Position numbers and translations under genes: made by a program. This document shows positions 34,312-43,257 of a DNA stretch of 64,000 nt, piece after piece (positions within the stretch are counted from its first letter, which is position 1; each line of letters opens with the position of its first letter). This stretch comes from JAAYED01 sp040772225. Lineage in GTDB: Bacteria > Chloroflexota > Anaerolineae > UBA1429. The notes below the pieces were generated by a model. That model searched no databases. It worked only from the letters and a program-made list of their open reading frames with translations, and had not been told where the DNA came from. The stretch spans positions 992,001 to 1,056,000 of the forward strand of contig JAXGYO010000002.1 in NCBI GenBank assembly GCA_040772225.1, read 5' to 3'.

Positions 34312-35325
34312 CTAGTCTTCACAGTGCCCCACATAGGCGCGCAGCAGGCTGGCACCCGATTCCGTCGTAATGCGGTAGGGCCCCAGCGCTGCCGGCAGCA
34401 GAGTGAACTGCACCACCTCAAGCCTCAGGCCACCGTGCTCTCCCAAACTTGCGGCGCCCTCGATGCAGCCCCAGATCTCAAAGGTGTCGCCACAACAACA
34501 GCCTGAAAAGCTGGCGCCGGCCTCCAGATCAATCTTCTCAAGAGTGAACTGCGGGCACTGAATCAGACAGGCGCGAGCACGGCCTTCGCCGCTCTCCAGC
34601 GTTCGCGGGGCAACAATGCCAGGCCCCTGTGCATCCCAACGGATGGTGTCCAGCGCCTGAGCGATATGCAACTCCCGCGGCTTACCATCGTTCCCCAGCC
34701 GGCCCCAGTCGTATAGCCGGTACGTGGCGTCGGAAGTCTGCTGAATCTCGGCCACGACCGTCCCAGACATCACAGCGTGAACGGTGCCCGTGGGCACATA
34801 GACGCAGTCTCCAGCCTTGACGGGCAGATAGGTCAAGAGGTCGACCACCGTCCCTTCCGCCAGGGCCTTTTTCATGGCTTCGCTATCGGTCCCGGGGCGC
34901 AAGCCATACACCAATCGTGCGCCCTCCTCAGCCGCCAGAATATACCACGCTTCCGTCTTGCCCTGCTCGCCGTGCTCGTGTTCCCTGGCATAGGCGTCAT
35001 CAGGATGCACCTGCACAGAGAGATCGCGGTGCGCATCCAGGAGTTTGACCAGCAGTGGGAACCGGGCACCGCCCAATAGCTCCACAGTGCGTGTACCCAG
35101 CAGACGCGGCCCCAGCAGGCGCACGAGTTCCGGCAAGGACAGCCCCTGATACGCGCCGTTGGCCACTTTGGTGGGCGCCTCCGCATGACCGGAGATCTCC
35201 CAGCTCTCTGCCGTGGGACCGGGAGGCAACCTGCGGCCGTACAACGTCTCCAGATTTCGCCCGCCCCAGACATAGTGCCGCAACTGAGGCTCAAACAGCA
35301 GCGGATACAGATCCTGATCTGGCAT
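34312..35325 (-). CDS. manA: Class I mannose-6-phosphate isomerase
   Basis: The 337-residue cupin enzyme interconverts mannose-6-P and fructose-6-P. Zinc ligands appear in LSVQVHPDDAYA, KTEAWYIL and PTGTVHAV, and the N-terminal HYVWGGRNLETLYGRRLPPG block is typical. It is shorter than the E. coli enzyme, like many Bacillus-type members. It is followed on the same strand's upstream side by a TIM-barrel isomerase and, divergently, a beta-mannosidase, so it probably channels mannose from mannans into glycolysis. Confidence 0.9.
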   Translation of the reverse strand: MPDQDLYPLLFEPQLRHYVWGGRNLETLYGRRLPPGPTAESWEISGHAEAPTKVANGAYQGLSLPELVRLLGPRLLGTRTVELLGGARFPLLVKLLDAHRDLSVQVHPDDAYAREHEHGEQGKTEAWYILAAEEGARLVYGLRPGTDSEAMKKALAEGTVVDLLTYLPVKAGDCVYVPTGTVHAVMSGTVVAEIQQTSDATYRLYDWGRLGNDGKPRELHIAQALDTIRWDAQGPGIVAPRTLESGEGRARACLIQCPQFTLEKIDLEAGASFSGCCCGDTFEIWGCIEGAASLGEHGGLRLEVVQFTLLPAALGPYRITTESGASLLRAYVGHCED

Positions 35326-35340
35326 GCACTTGTCCTTACC

Positions 35341-36105
35341 CTATGACATCAACGAACGCAGATAGGCGATTTGTTCGGGCGCGACGGCCTCATAGTCCTG
35401 CTTGTACAGGTCCAGCGCCAGGCCCCCGGTAAAGCCAATCCGTTCCAGCGCGGCAATATACTGCCGCAAATCCATATCTCCTTCAGTCGGCAGAAGATGG
35501 TCATGAACCCCGCGGGCCATGTTCTCAATATGCCCGTGCACCATGCGCGATCCGATCGCCGCGATGGACGCCAATGGGTCGGTGTCGCACAGGAACAGGT
35601 GTCCGAGGTCCACATTGGCCGCCAGATAGTCGCTCGGCAGTGCGTCGAACATGCGCAAGAGTTGCTCGGTGGATCCAACGATGAACCCTGGCTCAAACTC
35701 TTGCGCCAGAATGATCTCGCGCTTTTCCGCCGCCTCCAGCAGTATTGCGGTTCGCTCGATCATCCGTTGCCATTCCGCCTCATCGCCCGTGCGGGCGCCG
35801 ATGCCCGAAAAGATCAGCATCTCGCTCCCTAGAGCGCGGGCCGCTTCAATGGCCAAAAGTGTCAGCTCGAGCTCGCGATCGTCGTAGATATAGTCCCTGT
35901 GGTAACCCACCGAATAGGGCTGGAGACCGAGAGTCTCAATCCGCTTCCGCACAGATTCAAGGCGCTGCGGGGTAAGCGTATCCGGGGCCATCTCCGCCGT
36001 CTCAAGACAGACCTCGACACCGTCAAAACCCAGACGCTTGATCACCTCCAGACACTCCAACACAGGATAACGTTCGAGCGGCTGCGTCCGACCCAGTATT
36101 TTCAC
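35341..36105 (-). CDS. TIM-barrel sugar isomerase/epimerase (AP endonuclease 2 family)
   Basis: The 254-residue protein matches the xylose-isomerase-like TIM barrel family. Metal ligands can be seen at EFEPGFIVG, ANVDLGHLFL, MVHGHIENMARG and at the GDMDLRQYIAALERIGFTGG and LALDLY end. Members isomerise or epimerise ketoses and inosose-type substrates. The start is GTG at 36105 with GGGAGG five bases upstream; the longer frame to 36342 crosses the divergent promoters. It lies 15 bp before manA and divergent from the beta-mannosidase. Confidence 0.83.
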   Translation of the reverse strand: MKILGRTQPLERYPVLECLEVIKRLGFDGVEVCLETAEMAPDTLTPQRLESVRKRIETLGLQPYSVGYHRDYIYDDRELELTLLAIEAARALGSEMLIFSGIGARTGDEAEWQRMIERTAILLEAAEKREIILAQEFEPGFIVGSTEQLLRMFDALPSDYLAANVDLGHLFLCDTDPLASIAAIGSRMVHGHIENMARGVHDHLLPTEGDMDLRQYIAALERIGFTGGLALDLYKQDYEAVAPEQIAYLRSLMS

Positions 36106-36129
36106 GATCACCTCCCAGCAATCGACAAC

Positions 36130-36159
36130 ATCATAGCACGCTACCCCGCGGGCAGTAAA
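36130..36159 (-). promoter_or_regulatory. Predicted promoter of the isomerase-manA pair
   Basis: Minus strand TTTACT (36159-36154) and TATGAT (36135-36130), 18 bp spacer, 25 bp before the GTG. Confidence 0.5.
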
Positions 36160-36194
36160 CATCGCAAACGCCAGAACCGCGAAAACTGCAGCGG

Positions 36195-36223
36195 TTGACG
36201 CCCAGATTCGCGCCCGCCATAAT
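36195..36223 (+). promoter_or_regulatory. Predicted promoter of the beta-mannosidase gene
   Basis: TTGACG (36195-36200) and CATAAT (36218-36223), 17 bp spacer, 46 bp before the ATG. It is arranged back to back with the isomerase promoter. Confidence 0.55.
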
Positions 36224-36268
36224 CGCACTGGATGGCAGCATCCTTGAATCGAACGAAAGGAGCCAAAC

Positions 36269-38803
36269 ATGCTAGGGCGAGCCAGTCTCGATGGAACCTG
36301 GTTGCTAAAGGGCACCGATGGTCGACGCGGTGAGGTCAGCACCTACTGCCTGGAGGATGTGGACGAGAGGCCCTTCCTGGAGGCGACCGTCCCCGGCGAG
36401 GTGCACCTCGATTTGATGCGGGCGGGCAGGATCGCCGATCCTCGCAAAGGCACGAACGCGTTGGATGCGCGCTGGGTAGAGGAACAGTTCTGGATCTACC
36501 GGCGCACCTTTGAGGCGCCTGCTGAGGCCTTGCAGGCCAGGCGCTGTTGGCTGGTATTTGATGAACTGGACCTTGCCGCAGAGATCTATCTGAACGGCAG
36601 GCTGGTCGGCACCCATGCGAACACCTTTTACCCCTGTCGCGTTGATGTCACCGGCAGCCTTCGCCCGGGAGAGAACCAGCTGAGCGTGGCGATCGAATCC
36701 GGGCTCTATAGCGCGGGAGAACGTCCGGCAATGGGCTATACGCCCGGCAACCCCGATAGCCTGTTACACAAGCGTATGTGGCTGCGCAAGCCCCAGTACC
36801 AGTTTGGCTGGGACTGGAACCCGCGGCTCGTGAACGTGGGCATCTCGGGATCGGTTCACCTGGAGTGGGCGGATACAGCGCGTATCGATCAGATGGCGGT
36901 CTACCCCGTGCTCTCTGAGGACCACACCTCAGCCAGCCTGGTTACCCGGCTATTCCTGGAGAACGTGTCCGAGAGCGCGCTGGAAGCGACCGTGATCGTG
37001 CAGGTTGCCGGTCCGGGGACCGCCAGCCGCCGTGTGCAGGTGACGCTACCGCCCGGGGAATCGACTCAGGAAATCACCCTCTCCATTCAGCATCCCGATC
37101 TTTGGTGGCCACGCCCGCACGGCGAGCAACCCCTGTACGACGTCACCGCTCAGATTGCGATTGGTGCCAGTGTGGTGGACACGTGCACGCGCCGGACGGG
37201 GATTCGCTCCATCAGCATCGACAGATCTCCCCATCCGGAGGGGGGCGAGTATTTCTGTCTGGTGGTCAATGGAAAACGCATTTTTGCCAAGGGCGGCAAC
37301 TGGGTACCGGCCGACATGTTGATGGCAGATGTGGATCATGAGCGATACAACGGGCTGGTCCAGGAGGCGCTGGCAGCCAACTTTAACACGCTGCGCGTCT
37401 GGGGAGGCGGCCGGTACCTGGACCACGATCTGCTGGGGCTATGTGACGAAGCGGGCCTGCTGGTCTGGCACGACTGCATTTTCGCCTGCTCCCAATATCC
37501 GACCGATGATCCCGCCTTTTTGAACAACGTTCGTACAGAGATTCAGCACGTCTCGCGCGAGCTCTCGCCTCATCCCAGCCTGATCGTGTGGTGCGGCAAC
37601 AACGAGATCGAGTGGGGTGCCTGGTCATGGGGCTATGACACCATTCTCGCCCACCCAGACTATGCGCTCTATCACATGGAGATTCCGCGCATACTCAAGG
37701 CCGAAGATCCTTCCCGCCCGTATTGGCCCAGCTCTCCCTATTCGCCGGACAGTCAGTACCCCAACGATCCCACCGTGGGCGACCAGCACCCCTGGCATGT
37801 GTCGCTCTTTGGCGATCTCGAGAACTACTGGGCCTATCGCGTCGATGTGAGCCGTTTCCCCAACGAAGGCGGCGCGCTGGGCGCCTCGTCTATCGAGACC
37901 CTCAAAGAGTTCTTGCCCGAGAACGAGCGCTACTATCTCTCACCTTCCTGGGAGTACCACGACAACGAGTTGGCCCTCGGCCCGAACCCCGCTGGCGATG
38001 TCGGGCCTGGCCGCAAATCCATCAACGAAACCTGGTTCCGAACGTGGCTCGGCATGGATCCTGCCGCCATGACGCTGCCCGACTATGCCTACTACAGCGG
38101 CGTGCTCCAATCCGAAGCTCTGGTGGAGTACATCAATAACTACCGGCGGCGCATGTTCAGCACCGCATCCGCGATCTTTTGGATGTACAACGACTCGTGG
38201 CCGGTGACCCATGGGTGGACAATCGTGGACTATTACATGCGCCGCAAACTCGCCTTTCACCCGGTTCGCCGCGCTTTTGAGCCTCTGCAGGTCATCCCGG
38301 CCATCGACGGCGACAAGGTCAGCATCTATGGTGTCAACGAACTGGCCACACCGTGGAAAGGACTTGTTCGTTATGGGTTGTTCCGCTTTGACGGGGAGCC
38401 GGCGATGCAGGAAGAAGCGGTGGCTGAACTGACGCCCAATGCATCCACGCTTTTGGCACAGTTTCCGCTGGATGAGTGGCACAAGGTCGGCGTTGAGCGT
38501 GGAGGCGCCTTTGCTACTATGTGGGAGGACGGCGTGTGCGTGCGGCAGAACCGCCTGCTTCTCGCCCGCTTTAAGGATGTCGGCTGGCCACAGCCGGAGA
38601 TACGGGTGACGCGCCGCGGCGACCGCGCTGTGTTCAGTAGCCGCACATTTGTCTGGGGGGTGTGCCTGGATCCGTCCGGGGAGCAAGCGCTCGCGGACGA
38701 CGTGTTCGATCTCTTGCCCGGAGTCCCGTGGGAGATCCCGTGGGCAGCAGACCGTCCACTGCCCCGGATCGCCTATACCGGCAACACAGGCGCACTGGTC
38801 TAG
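36269..38803 (+). CDS. Glycoside hydrolase family 2 beta-mannosidase
   Basis: The 844-residue protein has the GH2 order: N-terminal jelly-roll (ATVPGEVHLDLMRAGRI, QFWIYRRTFEAP), Ig-like domain, TIM barrel and C-terminal beta domains. The acid/base Glu lies in WCGNNEIEW (about Glu446) and the nucleophile candidate in RFPNEGGALG (about Glu533), the layout of GH2 beta-mannosidases. There is no signal peptide, so it should act inside the cell on imported manno-oligosaccharides. GAAAGGAG precedes the ATG. ManA on the other side of the divergent spacer would use the mannose released. Confidence 0.89.
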   Translation: MLGRASLDGTWLLKGTDGRRGEVSTYCLEDVDERPFLEATVPGEVHLDLMRAGRIADPRKGTNALDARWVEEQFWIYRRTFEAPAEALQARRCWLVFDELDLAAEIYLNGRLVGTHANTFYPCRVDVTGSLRPGENQLSVAIESGLYSAGERPAMGYTPGNPDSLLHKRMWLRKPQYQFGWDWNPRLVNVGISGSVHLEWADTARIDQMAVYPVLSEDHTSASLVTRLFLENVSESALEATVIVQVAGPGTASRRVQVTLPPGESTQEITLSIQHPDLWWPRPHGEQPLYDVTAQIAIGASVVDTCTRRTGIRSISIDRSPHPEGGEYFCLVVNGKRIFAKGGNWVPADMLMADVDHERYNGLVQEALAANFNTLRVWGGGRYLDHDLLGLCDEAGLLVWHDCIFACSQYPTDDPAFLNNVRTEIQHVSRELSPHPSLIVWCGNNEIEWGAWSWGYDTILAHPDYALYHMEIPRILKAEDPSRPYWPSSPYSPDSQYPNDPTVGDQHPWHVSLFGDLENYWAYRVDVSRFPNEGGALGASSIETLKEFLPENERYYLSPSWEYHDNELALGPNPAGDVGPGRKSINETWFRTWLGMDPAAMTLPDYAYYSGVLQSEALVEYINNYRRRMFSTASAIFWMYNDSWPVTHGWTIVDYYMRRKLAFHPVRRAFEPLQVIPAIDGDKVSIYGVNELATPWKGLVRYGLFRFDGEPAMQEEAVAELTPNASTLLAQFPLDEWHKVGVERGGAFATMWEDGVCVRQNRLLLARFKDVGWPQPEIRVTRRGDRAVFSSRTFVWGVCLDPSGEQALADDVFDLLPGVPWEIPWAADRPLPRIAYTGNTGALV

Positions 38804-38815
38804 AGTCCCTGGTGC

Positions 38816-38849
38816 GGTGGCGGAGGGGGCGGGTCCCCCCTTCGCCACC
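38816..38849. terminator. Bidirectional hairpin between convergent genes
   Basis: Long stem with a G-U pair: GGTGGCGGAGGGGG (from 38816) against CCCCCCTTCGCCACC (38835-38849), four- to five-base loop. It lies between the mannosidase and the site-2 protease. Confidence 0.65.
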
Positions 38850-38870
38850 CAGAGTGGGCGCTACACTCTT

Positions 38871-39989
38871 TTATATGCCCAGCGCGATGCGCGATTCGAT
38901 GAGCCGAATAATCTCGTGTCGCTCCACAACACCGAGCAGAGTCTCACCCCGCATGACCGGCAGCTCCTCAAGGTTCTGCTCTGCCATCCTCTGAAGCACC
39001 CTGGCCAGCGGCATTTCGGGCGGGACCTTGTTCTGTTCGGTCAGCGGCACCATGACGCTCTCCAGAGTCGTGCTCGCCCAACGTTCAGGGCGAACACGGC
39101 GCAGACTCCGTTCTGAAAGCATCCCGCACACGCCACGCTCGTCGCCCACAATCAGGCAGGGCACGCTGTGCTCTGCCATTACATCATCGAGGGCGGACAA
39201 GGTCAATTTCGGATCCAGAGGTACACATCCACGCAGCATGGCGTCCGCCGCAACCTGTCCCTCAAGAGCCCGTTGCGCACTGGCCCGTCGCTGGGCAGTA
39301 CGCGAACCACCCTCCACGGACAGCCCCACAATCGCCACCCACACCCACTCGCGGATGTCGCGAGTAAGCCAAATCCCGAGGCCTGCGATTGTCAAGGCGG
39401 TACCAATGAACTGACCGATCCGTGCAGCCCAGCGAGTAGCCCCATTGCGATCGCCAGATAGAAACCAGAACAGCGCACTGAGGGCCTGCCCGCCATCCAA
39501 AGGCAAGGCCGGAAGCAGGTTAAAGGCGCCCAGGGCGACGCACATGAACGACAGAGCATGCGCGGCAACAGCAATCGCCGGAAGAACAGGATTTGAGAGC
39601 CGGTAGATGCCCAAGAAGACAAAGCCCACCAGCAGTGTGGCGCCTGGCCCCGCCAGCGAGATGAGTAACTCCTGGCCTGGCGTGTCGCGTTCTTCGAGCA
39701 AGCTCAGCCCACCCCCAAAAAGCGAAAGCGTGATGTGCTGAATGGACAGATGGACTGCCCTGGCAGCGGCCGCATGCGCTAATTCATGGAGAAGAACAGC
39801 CGCGGCAAAGATGAGCGCAATGAGCAACGCCACGAGCCAGCGAAAAGGCAACGCATCAGGTGGCAGAGCCTCCTGCAGGTACACCCTTGGCAAAGCCCAA
39901 ACCAGACCCGCTATCAACAGAAACCAGGTCAGATCCAGACGCAGAGGTATGCCAGCGATGGCGCCGAGGGAAACAAACCGCCTGGACAT
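38871..39989 (-). CDS. Site-2 protease (M50) with C-terminal CBS pair
   Basis: The 372-residue integral-membrane metalloprotease has about six hydrophobic segments, the zinc motif HELAHAAAARAV and the second ligand motif NLLPALPLDGGQAL. About 130 C-terminal residues form two CBS motifs (LTLSALDDVMAEHSVPCLIV and MPLARVLQRMAEQNLEELPV), which usually bind adenine nucleotides. This matches SpoIVFB/Rip-like proteases of the CBS-containing subgroup, which cut membrane-bound substrates such as anti-sigma factors. No obvious substrate gene lies next to it. Confidence 0.88.
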   Translation of the reverse strand: MSRRFVSLGAIAGIPLRLDLTWFLLIAGLVWALPRVYLQEALPPDALPFRWLVALLIALIFAAAVLLHELAHAAAARAVHLSIQHITLSLFGGGLSLLEERDTPGQELLISLAGPGATLLVGFVFLGIYRLSNPVLPAIAVAAHALSFMCVALGAFNLLPALPLDGGQALSALFWFLSGDRNGATRWAARIGQFIGTALTIAGLGIWLTRDIREWVWVAIVGLSVEGGSRTAQRRASAQRALEGQVAADAMLRGCVPLDPKLTLSALDDVMAEHSVPCLIVGDERGVCGMLSERSLRRVRPERWASTTLESVMVPLTEQNKVPPEMPLARVLQRMAEQNLEELPVMRGETLLGVVERHEIIRLIESRIALGI

Positions 39990-40077
39990 TGACCGACCTC
40001 CTTGACTTGACGGATTGTACCTGCGCGCCCGCTCAGCTACAATCGGCAGGAGTGAGCGCTGCTAGACGCAAGCATTC

Positions 40078-40106
40078 TTGACAAACTAAATCATCTTTTA
40101 TATAAT
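40078..40106 (+). promoter_or_regulatory. Perfect-consensus sigma70 promoter of bcp
   Basis: TTGACA (40078-40083), 17 bp spacer, TATAAT (40101-40106), 27 bp before the bcp ATG, in an AT-rich patch unusual for this window. Confidence 0.8.
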
Positions 40107-40132
40107 CAAGACAATGAATTTGGAGGTGCCCC

Positions 40133-40588
40133 ATGCTTGAGGAAAACACACTGGCTCCCGACTTTACGCTCGAATCCGACCAGGGGGGAACGGTATCTCT
40201 GACTGACTTTCGCGGTAAGAAGGTGGTGCTGTACTTTTACCCCAAGGACAACACATCAGGCTGCACAAAAGAGGCCTGTAGTTTCAGGGATGAAAACGCA
40301 GCTATCTCGATGAAAGGCGCCGTCGTGATCGGTGTCAGCCCCGATAGCGTCGCGTCCCACCAAAAGTTTCGCGGCCAGTACGAACTCCCCTTCTACCTCT
40401 TGAGCGACCCGGATCACGAGGTCGCAGAAATGTATGGCGCCTGGGGCGAAAAAAGGATGTATGGCAAGTCGTACTTTGGGATAATCCGTTCCACCTATGT
40501 GATCGACGAAGAGGGTAAGATCATCAAGGTGTTCCCCAAGGTCAAGGTCGAAGGCCATGTGGACGAGGTACTTGAAGCCCTGGGATAG
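40133..40588 (+). CDS. bcp: Thiol peroxidase (BCP-type peroxiredoxin)
   Basis: The 151-residue peroxiredoxin reduces hydroperoxides in the cytoplasm using thioredoxin. The fold is clear (APDFTLESDQGGTVSLTDFR, KVVLYFYPKDNTSGCTKEAC). The peroxidatic Cys and the resolving Cys five residues later (GCTKEAC) define the atypical two-Cys BCP subgroup. TTTGGAGG precedes the ATG. It has its own strong promoter and terminator, so it is monocistronic and probably highly expressed. Confidence 0.94.
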   Translation: MLEENTLAPDFTLESDQGGTVSLTDFRGKKVVLYFYPKDNTSGCTKEACSFRDENAAISMKGAVVIGVSPDSVASHQKFRGQYELPFYLLSDPDHEVAEMYGAWGEKRMYGKSYFGIIRSTYVIDEEGKIIKVFPKVKVEGHVDEVLEALG

Positions 40589-40613
40589 TGAGCAGAGATA
40601 TACCGGAGACGAA

Positions 40614-40639
40614 AAGAGGCGCACCTGTGTGCGCCTCTT
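40614..40639 (+). terminator. Intrinsic terminator of bcp
   Basis: Perfect 11 bp stem (40614-40624, 40629-40639) with a CTGT loop, followed by GTTT; may also serve the convergent tatC. Confidence 0.75.
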
Positions 40640-40658
40640 GTTTCATCACAGCACAGCC

Positions 40659-41402
40659 TTAGGCGATCATTGACTCTGCGCTCTGATCCGCACGCGGCTT
40701 GGCAAAGTGTGCCAACAGGATGCCAAGCTCATAGAGAATGACCAGCGGGAACATGAGAACGAGCATATTCACCGGGTCGTGGCTGGGAGTCACAACCGCG
40801 GCGACAACGGCACTGACCATGATCGCCCAGCGTCGTGCCTTGCGCAGTTGGGGAACCGTCACCACGCCGAGTTTGGCCAGGAAAAAGATCACCAGCGGCA
40901 TCTCAAACAGAACGCCCATCCAGAACATGACAAAGGTCATAAAGTTCACATAGTTCTGTAGCGTCCAGTTGTTCTCCACGACTTCGGTCAAAAAGCCCTG
41001 CATGAACTGGATCATACCCGGCATCATCACAAAGACCGCAAAGGCGACGCCCGCGGCAAAGCTCACGCCCGCCCCAGGAACCAGGAACGTGAGATACTTG
41101 CGCTCATGTGGCAGCAACCCGGGGAGCAAAAAGCGAATGACCTCATACACGATCACGGGCATCGCGATGGTAACACCCAGGATCAGAGCGATCCGAAAGT
41201 ACACCATGATCGACTCTGTGGGAGCAATCGACTGCGGAACGTTGTTCCCGAGGGGCATAATCAGAACCTGGAGCACATTTTCCGTAAAGATGGTGCCCAC
41301 CGCGGTCCCTATCAGCAGCGCCAGCACCGCCCACACCAGCCGATCTCTCAACTCGGCCAGATGCTCCATGATGGTCAGTTCGCGATCGGTGTAGGTTGTC
41401 AT
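40659..41402 (-). CDS. tatC: Sec-independent translocase subunit TatC
   Basis: The 247-residue protein has six transmembrane segments and the TatC signatures: the N-terminal MEHLAELRDRLVWAVLALL and the periplasmic/second region RFLLPGLLPHERKYL (with the conserved F-x-x-P-G-L and Glu). It is the twin-arginine signal receptor that forms the Tat translocase with TatA/B proteins. GGAGG precedes the ATG, which overlaps the stop of the TatB-like gene as ATGA. Confidence 0.94.
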   Translation of the reverse strand: MTTYTDRELTIMEHLAELRDRLVWAVLALLIGTAVGTIFTENVLQVLIMPLGNNVPQSIAPTESIMVYFRIALILGVTIAMPVIVYEVIRFLLPGLLPHERKYLTFLVPGAGVSFAAGVAFAVFVMMPGMIQFMQGFLTEVVENNWTLQNYVNFMTFVMFWMGVLFEMPLVIFFLAKLGVVTVPQLRKARRWAIMVSAVVAAVVTPSHDPVNMLVLMFPLVILYELGILLAHFAKPRADQSAESMIA

Positions 41403-42088
41403 GCTACCTCCTCCGCGTCAGCTGCCTTCCGGCCCTCATCGCCCTCAGACTCGCGTGGACTGCTCTCCGTTACTGCCTCGACGACGGCCTCTTCCGGAAT
41501 ATCTACCCACAGCGGCTCTCCGATGATCGTCGGCTCTACCTCCGCATCCTCGGGGACCAGCTCAGCGACGCCAATACTGATGGGCTCAGCATCGGGGGAC
41601 GTATCGATGACCACGGGCTCTGCTTCTACAGCGGGCCTCGGCTGCAGCACGGCCTCAGACTCGCCCGCGGCAACCTCGTCGCCGCCTGCAGCCAGTGTAG
41701 CCGCGACTGGTGCAGCCGCCTTCTGAGGGGACACAGGCTGCCTCGAAGATGTGGACGTGCCGGCTCCAGAGAGATTCCAGTTCCCCCTCGGAGTGGTTGC
41801 CGGTCTCTTGCCCTCGATCTCGCTATGCAGGTCGATCGCGGCCAGGTCATCCTGCACAGCCTTGACTTCCTGCAGGTCCGAGGTGAGCTCATTCTTGATC
41901 TCGTTAAAAGGCTGCAGCTCCAGATTGAAGGCTTCCTTGAACTCTCTGGTGACGCCCTCTGTCTCGCGCCGGAATTTGGCCAGCCAGCGCCCCATCTGAC
42001 CGGCGAACTGGATCATCTCCTCTGGCCCGACCACGAGGGCGGCCAGGACCAGGATTACAACTAACTCTGTCAGACCAATACCAAACAT
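41399..42088 (-). CDS. tatB: TatA/TatB-like Tat translocase protein
   Basis: The 229-residue protein starts with MFGIGLTELVVILVLAALVV GPEEM, the short transmembrane helix plus hinge of the TatA/B family, followed by an amphipathic helix (QFAGQMGRWLAKFRRETEGV). The long acidic, Ala/Pro-rich tail (about residues 100-229) is low complexity. The length and the tail are more like TatB than TatA, but in organisms with one such protein it may serve both roles. It is coupled to tatC. GGAGG lies rather far (12 bases) from the ATG. Confidence 0.85.
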   Translation of the reverse strand: MFGIGLTELVVILVLAALVVGPEEMIQFAGQMGRWLAKFRRETEGVTREFKEAFNLELQPFNEIKNELTSDLQEVKAVQDDLAAIDLHSEIEGKRPATTPRGNWNLSGAGTSTSSRQPVSPQKAAAPVAATLAAGGDEVAAGESEAVLQPRPAVEAEPVVIDTSPDAEPISIGVAELVPEDAEVEPTIIGEPLWVDIPEEAVVEAVTESSPRESEGDEGRKAADAEEVA

Positions 42089-42134
42089 AGCGAGTGCAAG
42101 CCTCCTTGCATAACACGGCCCTGCGCCTCGCAGT

Positions 42135-42599
42135 CTACGGCGCCTCTACTTCAGGGTCTGGCGGCGCAGGCGCGATGTGATAGGCAGACAGCAACGACTG
42201 TCGCTGAGTAAGCAGCGTGCCCAGAACGCCATTGATAAAGCGCCCGGAACTCTCACTGCCAAAGAGCTTGGCGACCTCAACGGCCTCATTGATGGCCACC
42301 TTGGGCGGGGTGTCGGTGCCATAGAGCAGTTCCTGCGAACCGAGGCGCAAGACGTTGCGATCGACCGGGGCCATCTGATCCAACGGCCACTCTGGCGCTA
42401 TCTGCTGGATGATGGCATCCAGTGTCTCGCGGTGTGCCAAAGAATCTGCCAATAGGCGCCGGCAGAATGCTTGCCCCGAAGCGGGCAACTCCTGCTCCAC
42501 CAGCCGTTCTTCAAGCGCAATCGCTGGATCGTGGCCTGTCAGATCGACCTCAAAAAGCACCTGAAGCACGATAATGCGTGCTTTTCGTCGTGGTTTCAC
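42135..42599 (-). CDS. nusB: Transcription antitermination factor NusB
   Basis: The 154-residue all-helical protein matches NusB: RRKARIIVLQVLFEVDLTGH, DQMAPVDRNVLRLGSQELLY and the conserved block PPKVAINEAVEVAKLFGSES followed by RFINGVLGTLL. It binds boxA RNA with S10 in rRNA antitermination. The start is GTG at 42599, with no strong ribosome-binding site. It follows the Asp23 gene by 22 bp in the same direction. Confidence 0.92.
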   Translation of the reverse strand: MKPRRKARIIVLQVLFEVDLTGHDPAIALEERLVEQELPASGQAFCRRLLADSLAHRETLDAIIQQIAPEWPLDQMAPVDRNVLRLGSQELLYGTDTPPKVAINEAVEVAKLFGSESSGRFINGVLGTLLTQRQSLLSAYHIAPAPPDPEVEAP

Positions 42600-42621
42600 T
42601 CGTCTTGCCCGCCCGGGTGCG

Positions 42622-42975
42622 TCACTCTGGGGTCATCCCCATCGCAACATTGGCCACGTGGACGTTGACAGCCAGCACGGGCATGCCGACCATATCCTTG
42701 ATCGCTCGCGAAACCTGCGACTGGATCTCCATGCCGAGATCGTAGAGATTCGTATCCTTGTCAGCCACGATGCCAACATCCACACGAACCGCCCCGTCAA
42801 CGACCTGGACACTAACCCCACCACCGCCACCTTTGCCGCGAAAGAGACGATCGACATCAGTGGAGAAATCATGGTGTAGACTGGCGACGCCCGGAACTGA
42901 GAGCGTCGTCAGGCGCGCGATGGTGGCCAGCACCTGCGGCGAGATGCGCACCGTACCCAGTTTACCTTCTACCAT
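42622..42975 (-). CDS. Asp23/Gls24-family envelope stress protein
   Basis: The 117-residue protein has the Asp23 core VRISPQVLATIARLTTLSVP followed by GVASLHHDF and the later DVGIVADKDTNLYDLGMEIQ and VNVHVANVAM. Members sit under the membrane, anchored by AmaP, and respond to envelope stress; the AmaP-like protein here is at 11732-12448. GGAGG lies upstream of the ATG. The asp23-nusB order occurs in many Gram-positive genomes. Confidence 0.87.
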   Translation of the reverse strand: MVEGKLGTVRISPQVLATIARLTTLSVPGVASLHHDFSTDVDRLFRGKGGGGGVSVQVVDGAVRVDVGIVADKDTNLYDLGMEIQSQVSRAIKDMVGMPVLAVNVHVANVAMGMTPE

Positions 42976-43020
42976 CTTTCCTCCTCATAGGCTGGCGATC
43001 ACCGCCCCTCAAGCCAACAA

Positions 43021-43055
43021 ACGGGCCGCGAGGGAAAGCACCTCGATCGGCCCGT
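43021..43055 (-). terminator. Terminator of the DUF177-rpmF operon
   Basis: Stem of 13 bp with a two-base bulge: arms 43021-43033 and 43041-43055, seven-base loop; on the minus strand it is followed by TTTGTTGG. Confidence 0.65.
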
Positions 43056-43074
43056 TGCTTGATTGGCGTAAGGG

Positions 43075-43257
43075 TCAGCTCTGATTCGCCAGAACGACCT
43101 TGCCGCGATAGGAGCCACATGCTGAGCACACCGTATGCGGCAGCCGCATAGCGTGGCACGACGGGCACTCGACCAGGTTCACAACTGTCAGATGGTCGTG
43201 GGCACGGCGTCTACGCGTGCGACCATGAGAGTGTTTTCTTTTCGGTAGCGGTGTCAT
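43075..43257 (-). CDS. rpmF: 50S ribosomal protein L32
   Basis: The 60-residue basic protein starts MTPLPKRKHSHGRTRRRRAH and has the L32 zinc ribbon with four cysteines (CPSCHAMRLPHTVC then CGSY), the zinc-binding form. Its ATG overlaps the end of the DUF177 gene by four bases, the classical DUF177(YceD)-rpmF pair. The terminator lies about 20 bp downstream. Confidence 0.95.
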   Translation of the reverse strand: MTPLPKRKHSHGRTRRRRAHDHLTVVNLVECPSCHAMRLPHTVCSACGSYRGKVVLANQS